A stretch of 64,000 bases of DNA from CAZBWS01 sp964495705 (GTDB lineage: Bacteria > Pseudomonadota > Gammaproteobacteria > HTCC5015): positions 1 through 64,000 of the forward strand of contig CAZBWS010000004.1 of the NCBI GenBank assembly GCA_964495705.1, read 5' to 3'. Both the position numbers and the translations under genes were made by a program. The notes beneath the pieces are model-generated. The model was not told the origin of the DNA and searched no databases. It saw only the letters and a list, made by a program, of their open reading frames with translations. This document shows, in pieces, positions 59,125-64,000 of this stretch; the first letter of the stretch is position 1, and the number at the start of each line of letters is the position of its first letter.

Positions 59125-61316
59125 TGTCAATCAGCAATAACTTTGCTGGTTTGCTGCTACAGCACTGCGAAGCGTTAGGGGATAAAACAGCCATTTCTAT
59201 CCCCATAGCCTGGGATGATGAGAAGGTGTTGAGCTATGATGAACTTAGCTTTGCACAGGTCTCTAGCAAGGTATCCGCATACCAGCAAGGTCTCGAAAAA
59301 GCGGGTTTTGTCAGTGGCAACCGCATTGTCTTAATGTATCCGCCAAACGCAGATATGTTTTGCTTGGTTACTGCGATGATGGCTAGTGCAATAGTGCCCG
59401 TCTTTATCGACACTAGTATGCCTAGAGCTAAAATTCTCATGGCTATACAGGACAGCCATGCGGATGCGGTTGTGTCGGTGAAAAAACTTCTGAGCTTAAA
59501 GCCATTGTTAAAAGCCCTGTGGGGCAAGCAATTATTTAAGGCTGATGATCGCGGCCTTGAACAACTTTATGTGTCCACCGAAAGCCAGCCTAATATAATT
59601 GCTTGTGAGCTAGAGGAAACCTGTTTGATTACCTTTACCTCTGGTTCTACGGGGAGACCTAAAGGCGCAGATAGAACACATTTGAGTTTGATTGAACAAC
59701 ATAAGGCGCTGCAGGAACATATCCCTAATTATCAATCTGATGTGGCATTAACGTGTTTTCCAGTGAGTGTGTTACACGGTTTGAGCTGTGGCGTGACTAC
59801 GGTGTTACCGGCAATTGATATGGCCAAACCGGGTGATTATAATCCGGCACCGGTGTTGAGCCAGATTAAGGAACTTGGTGTCACCAGCTTGGGCGGCGCA
59901 CCTGCGTTTATTGCACATTTAGTTAACTACCTATTAAAGCAGAGCGAAACACTGCCAACAGTACGAGGGGGGGTGGTCGGTGGTGCGGCCGTTTCACCAC
60001 AACTATGCCAACAGATTGTTGCTTTAATGGGAGATAGGCCGTTTCATATTCTCTATGGTTCTACCGAGTCAGAGCCGATCAGCTCGATCAGCGCAAAAGC
60101 GCTTGTAGCTGAACCATGTGACGGTTTGTTGGTAGGTCAGCCGTGTGCCGCGGTTGAGGTGAAAATGGTCAACTTTCCCTCAGGTATTACTGAGATAAGT
60201 GAAGCTCAAGTACATGAATATGAGCAAGCTCAAGGAAAAGTCGGTGAAATATTAGTTAAAGGGCCGCATGTTTTAAAGGGTTATGTTGATAACCCTGTAG
60301 CGAATAAAGAGAATAAAATACCTTGTGCCGATGGGCAGGTTTGGCATCGCACAGGGGATACAGGTTTCTTTGATGCTCTCGGCCGTATAGTGCTGGTGGG
60401 CAGAGAGAAAGATAAGGTCACCTATAATCAGCAAACGCTACACCCTTATTTGATAGAACCCAATGCGGATAGTCTTACAGAGCTGTCACGTAGTGCTTTG
60501 GTGAAGGTCGGGGAGCAAGCGTTATTATGTTATGTGCCTGCGTCGGGTGTTAATCCTGACGATGCAGAGCAGAGCTTAAAACAGTTATTGGAAAGTAAAG
60601 ATTTATCCGACTTGGCCACACAGGAAGTGGCTAGTATTCCCGTGGACGGTCGTCACAACAGCAAGGTAGATCGGCCACTACTAGTTGAGCAATTAGCACC
60701 GTCAGATACGCGTTTTATCATTTCTCTAAATAGAGTGGATTGTTTGACCTTGGCGGGTGTGGTGTTTGCCTTTGTCGCAATTTTACTGGCAATGAAGGGT
60801 CAATTTGCCTTTGCCTTGTCCAGCTTATTTGTTGCAATGCTCGGTGATGCATTGGATGGGATTTGGGCGCGTAAGCGCGGTATAGAGCGCAGCTTTGGTC
60901 GCTACCTAGACGGTTTTGTGGATGAACTAGATTATTTAATCGCCCCCTCTGTATTCTTGTTTTTATGGGGTTTTGATCAAGTCTACCAAGTGGCCATATT
61001 ACTGGTCTTTATGATGTGCGGCATGGTGCGTCTGTCAGTGTTCAATGAAGTGGGCAATATTAAAGAGGATAAGGGCCTTAGTTACCTAGGTATGCCTGTA
61101 TTCTGGAGCGTATTTATATTGGCTGGCGCTTATTTACTCAGTTTTATCCTGCCACAAGTCCTTATATTTGCGTTGTTGAGTCTCTCGCTACTTGGTATGA
61201 GCTTTATGATGGTCTATAAAGCGCCGTTTTTTAAATTTAAGTCTCTGAAGCAAATCTTGATTTTAGTCGGTACTGGCATATCTGCATTTGCAGTCATTGG
61301 CTTGTTAGGGGGGTAA
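59124..61316 (+). CDS. Acyl-adenylating ligase (OleC-like) fused to CDP-alcohol phosphatidyltransferase
   Basis: A 730-residue fusion. Residues 1-520: ANL-family adenylating enzyme with P-loop FTSGSTGRPKG (171-181), YGSTESEP (311-318), HRTGDTG (408-414) and catalytic-Lys region DGRHNSKVDRP (Lys514), closest in feel to OleC/fatty-acid ligase types. Residues 535-730: polytopic CDP-alcohol phosphatidyltransferase with the complete signature D575-x2-D578-G-x2-A-R583 ... G592-x3-D596-x3-D600. So one polypeptide can activate a carboxylic acid and transfer a phospho-lipid from its CDP form. ATG 59124 shares one base with the previous stop. Confidence 0.88.
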   Translation: MSISNNFAGLLLQHCEALGDKTAISIPIAWDDEKVLSYDELSFAQVSSKVSAYQQGLEKAGFVSGNRIVLMYPPNADMFCLVTAMMASAIVPVFIDTSMPRAKILMAIQDSHADAVVSVKKLLSLKPLLKALWGKQLFKADDRGLEQLYVSTESQPNIIACELEETCLITFTSGSTGRPKGADRTHLSLIEQHKALQEHIPNYQSDVALTCFPVSVLHGLSCGVTTVLPAIDMAKPGDYNPAPVLSQIKELGVTSLGGAPAFIAHLVNYLLKQSETLPTVRGGVVGGAAVSPQLCQQIVALMGDRPFHILYGSTESEPISSISAKALVAEPCDGLLVGQPCAAVEVKMVNFPSGITEISEAQVHEYEQAQGKVGEILVKGPHVLKGYVDNPVANKENKIPCADGQVWHRTGDTGFFDALGRIVLVGREKDKVTYNQQTLHPYLIEPNADSLTELSRSALVKVGEQALLCYVPASGVNPDDAEQSLKQLLESKDLSDLATQEVASIPVDGRHNSKVDRPLLVEQLAPSDTRFIISLNRVDCLTLAGVVFAFVAILLAMKGQFAFALSSLFVAMLGDALDGIWARKRGIERSFGRYLDGFVDELDYLIAPSVFLFLWGFDQVYQVAILLVFMMCGMVRLSVFNEVGNIKEDKGLSYLGMPVFWSVFILAGAYLLSFILPQVLIFALLSLSLLGMSFMMVYKAPFFKFKSLKQILILVGTGISAFAVIGLLGG
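60463..60472 (+). repeat. Uptake-like motif, copy 17 (in ligase/transferase gene)
   Basis: Exact 10-mer; part of Pro-Asn-Ala-Asp-Ser. Confidence 0.85.
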
Positions 61317-61317
61317 T

Positions 61318-61893
61318 ATGCAGCAGGATTTTTTAGACGGCTACAGCCTGTGGCAGCACATTTATTCAGCCTTACTAATGATGATCCCTGTTGTCGTGGG
61401 CGGCGTACTGCATATGGTTGTGGTCACTAATGACTGGTTCGTGACCCTGAAGAAGCCTCTGCATAAAGGTTTTTTTGGTGCCAACAAAACGTGGCGTGGT
61501 TTTGTAGTTATGCCCATTATAACCATGCCCGGAGCACTGCTTTTATGGCTGGTGTTGTATTTGTCGGGCATACCGCTGACAACTGAGACGATGCAATATG
61601 GCTGGCCAGTACTCGGCTTGTTACTAGGCTTTGCCTATGTACTCTTTGAATTACCCAACTCATTTATCAAGCGTCGCATGGGAGCTGCTCCGGGAGAGGT
61701 GCCGGCTAAGGGACGTTTGTTTTATGTTGCGCTGGATCAAATAGACTCTGGTGTCGGAGCCGCCGTGTTTTATTACCTGTTCTTTGCCTCTCCAGCGACA
61801 ACCGTGTTGTGTTATGCGATACTCTTTCCCCTTGTGGCCTTAGTTGTGAAGCGTTTTTTGTTCATGGCTAAATTAAAAAAATCATATACGTAG
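61318..61893 (+). CDS. CDP-archaeol synthase-like (CarS/DUF46) protein
   Basis: A 191-residue protein with about five membrane helices. Family motifs: FFGANKTWRGFVV (52-64), LFELPNSFIKRRMGAAPGE (109-127) and ALDQIDSGVGA (138-148), matching archaeal CarS, which uses CTP to make CDP-archaeol from digeranylgeranylglyceryl phosphate, and the related CdsA. It would supply the CDP-lipid used by the CDP-alcohol transferase domain encoded by the gene ending one base upstream. Whether the lipid is isoprenoid ether or acyl is unknown. Confidence 0.85.
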   Translation: MQQDFLDGYSLWQHIYSALLMMIPVVVGGVLHMVVVTNDWFVTLKKPLHKGFFGANKTWRGFVVMPIITMPGALLLWLVLYLSGIPLTTETMQYGWPVLGLLLGFAYVLFELPNSFIKRRMGAAPGEVPAKGRLFYVALDQIDSGVGAAVFYYLFFASPATTVLCYAILFPLVALVVKRFLFMAKLKKSYT

Positions 61894-61907
61894 AAAGCAT
61901 TTTCTTT

Positions 61908-63137
61908 ATGTCTCCAGAAATCATAGAATTTTTAAAGTACGCCAGTATCCCCTTTGTAGCGGGAATAGTTGGCTGGGTTACTAACTGGGTTGCTATAAAA
62001 CTGACTTTTTGGCCCTTAGAATTTATCGGCTACAAGCCCTTGTACTTGGGCTGGCAAGGCATTGTGCCAATGAAGGCGCGTAAAATGGCGGGTATCTCTG
62101 TTGATAATATCCTATCAAAAATCGGCTCCTTGTCAGAAGTTGTTCAGAATATGGGGCCAGACCTGATTGCTGAGCACATCGTCAAAGTGGTTGAGCCTCA
62201 GTTAGACACTTATACTGAAGAGGCGATGATTAAAGAGCGCCGCGTGTTGTGGGAAAACCTTCCCGTGACGATGAAAAACCAGATTAGTGCACGGGTGAAA
62301 CGCGAACTGCCTAAGATGGTGAATAATCTTGTACATGAGATTGGCGACAATATTGAAGAGCTGTTAGATCTTAAAGATATGATTCAAGATCAGCTCGCTG
62401 AAGAGAAGCACTTAATCAATCGCATCTTTTTAGAGTGTGGCGACAAAGAGTTTAAATTTATTATTAACTCTGGGTTTATATTTGGCTTTATTTTTGGTTT
62501 GATACAAGCCGTTGTGTGGTGGTTGTACCCTGAATGGTGGATCTTGCCCCTATTTGGTGTGATTGTGGGTACAGCGACGAACTGGATTGCGCTGAATATT
62601 ATCTTTAGACCGCTGAAACCCACCAAAGTTGGTCCCTTTACCTTTCATGGCATATTCCTAAAGCGTCAAAAAGAAGTGTCTGAGGTATATACCAAGATTG
62701 TGACTGATGACGTGTTAACGGTGCGCCATTTAGTTAATCGCTTAATGACCGGGCCTAAATCGCCTCGTGTGCATGCTCTGGTACGCAAGAATATTAAAAC
62801 GATCGTTGATGAGTCAGCAGGCTTTGCTAAGTTTTTTGTGCAAGGTGCGGTAGGGCCAGAGAGCTTTGCGAACATTAAAGAATGGGTAGGGGATAAAGCC
62901 ATCGATGTATCCGAAGAACCCTTTGATGATAATGATTTTAATGCCGATCGAGGAGTGTTAGTACGTGAGATTATGACGGAACGTATGCAGGAGCTGTCCT
63001 CAGAGGAGTTCCAAAATATGTTGCGTCCAGCTTTCCAAGAAGATGAGCTGAAGTTAATCATTGCAGGTGGAATACTCGGGCTTATGGCCGGTGTGGCACA
63101 GTTGGTATTTGTATTCGGGGAAAATATATTCGCTTAA
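61908..63137 (+). CDS. DUF445 family membrane protein
   Basis: A 409-residue DUF445 protein. Two related membrane motifs mark an internal duplication: GWVTNWVAIKLTFWPLEFIGYKP (residues about 21-43) and GTATNWIALNIIFRPLKPTKVGP (about 221-243). Further hydrophobic segments lie near 180-215 and at the C-terminus (LIIAGGILGLMAGVAQLVFVF); the rest is soluble and helical. No biochemical function is established for the family. Only 14 bases after the CarS-like gene, it ends the operon and is followed by a strong terminator. Confidence 0.9.
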   Translation: MSPEIIEFLKYASIPFVAGIVGWVTNWVAIKLTFWPLEFIGYKPLYLGWQGIVPMKARKMAGISVDNILSKIGSLSEVVQNMGPDLIAEHIVKVVEPQLDTYTEEAMIKERRVLWENLPVTMKNQISARVKRELPKMVNNLVHEIGDNIEELLDLKDMIQDQLAEEKHLINRIFLECGDKEFKFIINSGFIFGFIFGLIQAVVWWLYPEWWILPLFGVIVGTATNWIALNIIFRPLKPTKVGPFTFHGIFLKRQKEVSEVYTKIVTDDVLTVRHLVNRLMTGPKSPRVHALVRKNIKTIVDESAGFAKFFVQGAVGPESFANIKEWVGDKAIDVSEEPFDDNDFNADRGVLVREIMTERMQELSSEEFQNMLRPAFQEDELKLIIAGGILGLMAGVAQLVFVFGENIFA

Positions 63138-63156
63138 GCTTAATCATCTTTCCAAC

Positions 63157-63186
63157 AAAAAAGCCCGGCAATGCCGGGCTTTTTTA
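63157..63186. terminator. Terminator closing the lipid operon
   Basis: Stem AGCCCGGC / GCCGGGCT (63162-63169 with 63173-63180) between A- and T-tracts; bidirectional. Confidence 0.93.
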
Positions 63187-63206
63187 TGCGCTGTGAAGAA
63201 GGCTGC

Positions 63207-63518
63207 TTACTTCTTGAACTTACCCAACAAAAAATCCTTCAACATGACCCAGTCTCCAGCAAAGCTATAAAAAGGGTGTTTAAAAGTAGCGGGGCGGTTT
63301 TTCTCAAACACAAAGTGACCAACCCAAGCGTGACCATAGCCAATCAAAGGAGCTAATAGCAATAACAGATAGCTAGCACTGAATAGGGCGAAGATGACAA
63401 GGACAATAACCCAGAAGCTACCTATATAGTGAATAGCACGGCAGCGTGGGTCACTGTGCTCACTCAGGTAAAAAGGGTAGAACTCGGCGAAGCTGTTGAA
63501 TTTTTTTTCCATAGCCAT
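63207..63518 (-). CDS. Mpo1-like / DUF962 family membrane protein
   Basis: A 103-residue protein with two hydrophobic segments: FNSFAEFYPFYLSEHSDPRCRAIHYIGSFWVIVLVIFALF and GYGHAWVGHFVFEKNRPATFKHP. His residues in HSDP, IHYIG, GHAWVGH and KHP match the DUF962 family, which includes yeast Mpo1, a 2-hydroxy fatty acid dioxygenase. Its ATG shares a base with the stop of the wax-synthase-like gene (TAATG), so the two are coupled. A lipid-related role is inferred. Confidence 0.88.
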   Translation of the reverse strand: MAMEKKFNSFAEFYPFYLSEHSDPRCRAIHYIGSFWVIVLVIFALFSASYLLLLLAPLIGYGHAWVGHFVFEKNRPATFKHPFYSFAGDWVMLKDFLLGKFKK

Positions 63519-64000
63519 TACTTAATATTTGCCGCGATTTCTAGTTCTGCAATGCCATTTGATAAATAGTCTAATAAGCGCTGCATAGAAGGTAGTGTTC
63601 TGCGGCAAGCGGTCAAACCAAACTCCAGCTGGTTGTTATAGCTAACCAGAGTAATGTTAAGGGCCATATCATCGACAGGTATGGAGACGGGGTACATGCC
63701 GCTCATTTGCGCACCATTGAAGTACAGGGGGTCGCTAGGCCCTGGTACATTGGAAATGGTTACGTTAAAGGCACGTAGTTTGGGTGCCATGCCGGTTAGC
63801 ATTTGAATGCCGGAGGGAGCCATGCTCAGTGCCGTATAGTTAATGACTTCTTCTTTAGTCATATGTTTAAGGCGTGATTTAGCATTATCAGCGATAGTTT
63901 GAATGTGGCGCAGGCGATCGGAAGGGTCGGCAATATGGGTGCCTAAACTAGCTAGTATCATGCCTATTTGGTTACCTGCATCACTATGGTCGTCGCGAAG
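63518..64000 (-). CDS. Wax ester synthase / diacylglycerol acyltransferase, C-terminal fragment
   Basis: The reading frame is open to the right window edge, so the N-terminal part, including the HHxxxDG active site, lies outside. The visible 160 residues are the WS/DGAT C-terminal domain: GNQIGMILASLGTHIADPSDRLRHI, NVTISNVPGPSDPLYFNGAQMSGMYPVSIPVDDMALNITLVSYNNQLEFGLTACR. The NVPGP segment is characteristic. These enzymes make wax esters or triacylglycerol storage lipid. Confidence 0.9.
   Translation of the reverse strand, partial: LRDDHSDAGNQIGMILASLGTHIADPSDRLRHIQTIADNAKSRLKHMTKEEVINYTALSMAPSGIQMLTGMAPKLRAFNVTISNVPGPSDPLYFNGAQMSGMYPVSIPVDDMALNITLVSYNNQLEFGLTACRRTLPSMQRLLDYLSNGIAELEIAANIK

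Noticed and set aside
5000..60480. ATGCGGATAG as a Chi- or FtsK-polar-type site
   Set aside because: Copies are nearly balanced between strands and form inverted pairs, unlike strand-polar signals; a genome-wide strand count would settle it.
1..64000. CRISPR arrays, tRNA or rRNA genes, insertion sequences
   Set aside because: No regularly spaced repeats, cloverleaf-like sequences, rRNA segments or transposase genes were seen.

Overview
The window is a chromosomal segment of a Gram-negative gammaproteobacterium. Evidence: the syntenic block surE-pcm-yqaA-nlpD-rpoS, mltD/yafS-like/rnhA/dnaQ, smpB/ratA/rnfH/bamE/fur/recN/nadK, several lipoproteins with lipoboxes and outer-membrane proteins. Gene content (TRAP systems, NSS transporter, wax-ester-synthase-like gene, mid GC) suggests a marine member near Cellvibrionales/Spongiibacteraceae; this placement is an inference. 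I see no rRNA, tRNA, CRISPR array, prophage or insertion sequence, and no gene-free stretch over about 300 bases. One 100-N assembly gap (13203-13302) breaks a gene artificially.

Layout. 1-1.8 kb: end of prfC and a small nrtS-like gene. 1.9-4.1 kb (minus): parvulin PPIase lipoprotein, BolA-like, YciI-like, a membrane protein. 4.2-10.4 kb (plus): yciO, scpA with an unusual membrane-anchor extension, scpB, rluB, an lpxO-like hydroxylase and three unrecognised genes. 10.5-14.9 kb (minus): alpha/beta hydrolase, an OmpA-domain/beta-barrel protein, a LolA-like protein and its TetR regulator. 15-25 kb: truD, then a three-component TRAP-type cluster (TatT, AdeT-like, fused permease) lying between truD and surE, then surE-pcm-yqaA-nlpD-rpoS. 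25.2-32.3 kb: a signalling island (FHA protein, PP2C phosphatase, CHASE2-Ser/Thr kinase, GAF-HD-GYP, cNMP/rhodanese). 32.3-36.6 kb: mltD, yafS-like methyltransferase, rnhA, dnaQ, smpB. 36.7-45.7 kb: NSS transporter, ratA, rnfH, bamE-like, fur, recN, nadK, DUF4124 protein, sohB, murB. 45.8-52.3 kb: a diheme peroxidase/FG-GAP/UnbV fusion, a yefM-yoeB toxin-antitoxin pair, ispG, hrcA, a CBS protein.

52.5-63.1 kb is the most unusual region. It holds a tightly packed, translationally coupled operon: UbiA-like prenyltransferase; a HMG-CoA reductase fused to an APH-type kinase; a PEP-synthase/rifampin-phosphotransferase-like dikinase; an acyl-adenylating ligase fused to a CDP-alcohol phosphatidyltransferase; a CDP-archaeol-synthase-like protein; and a DUF445 membrane protein. 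All four catalytic residues of HMG-CoA reductase and all eight signature residues of the CDP-alcohol transferase are present. The set reads like a dedicated pathway for an isoprenoid-derived or otherwise unusual polar lipid, in a bacterium that also carries the MEP-pathway gene ispG 3 kb away. A Mpo1-like gene and a wax ester synthase/DGAT fragment follow.

A second system-scale signal runs through the whole window: the 10-mer ATGCGGATAG occurs 17 times by eye (about 0.12 expected in random sequence of this length), on both strands, in several reading frames, and as inverted pairs between genes. This is how DNA-uptake sequences behave in Neisseriaceae and Pasteurellaceae, and I propose it as a candidate uptake signal of this lineage.
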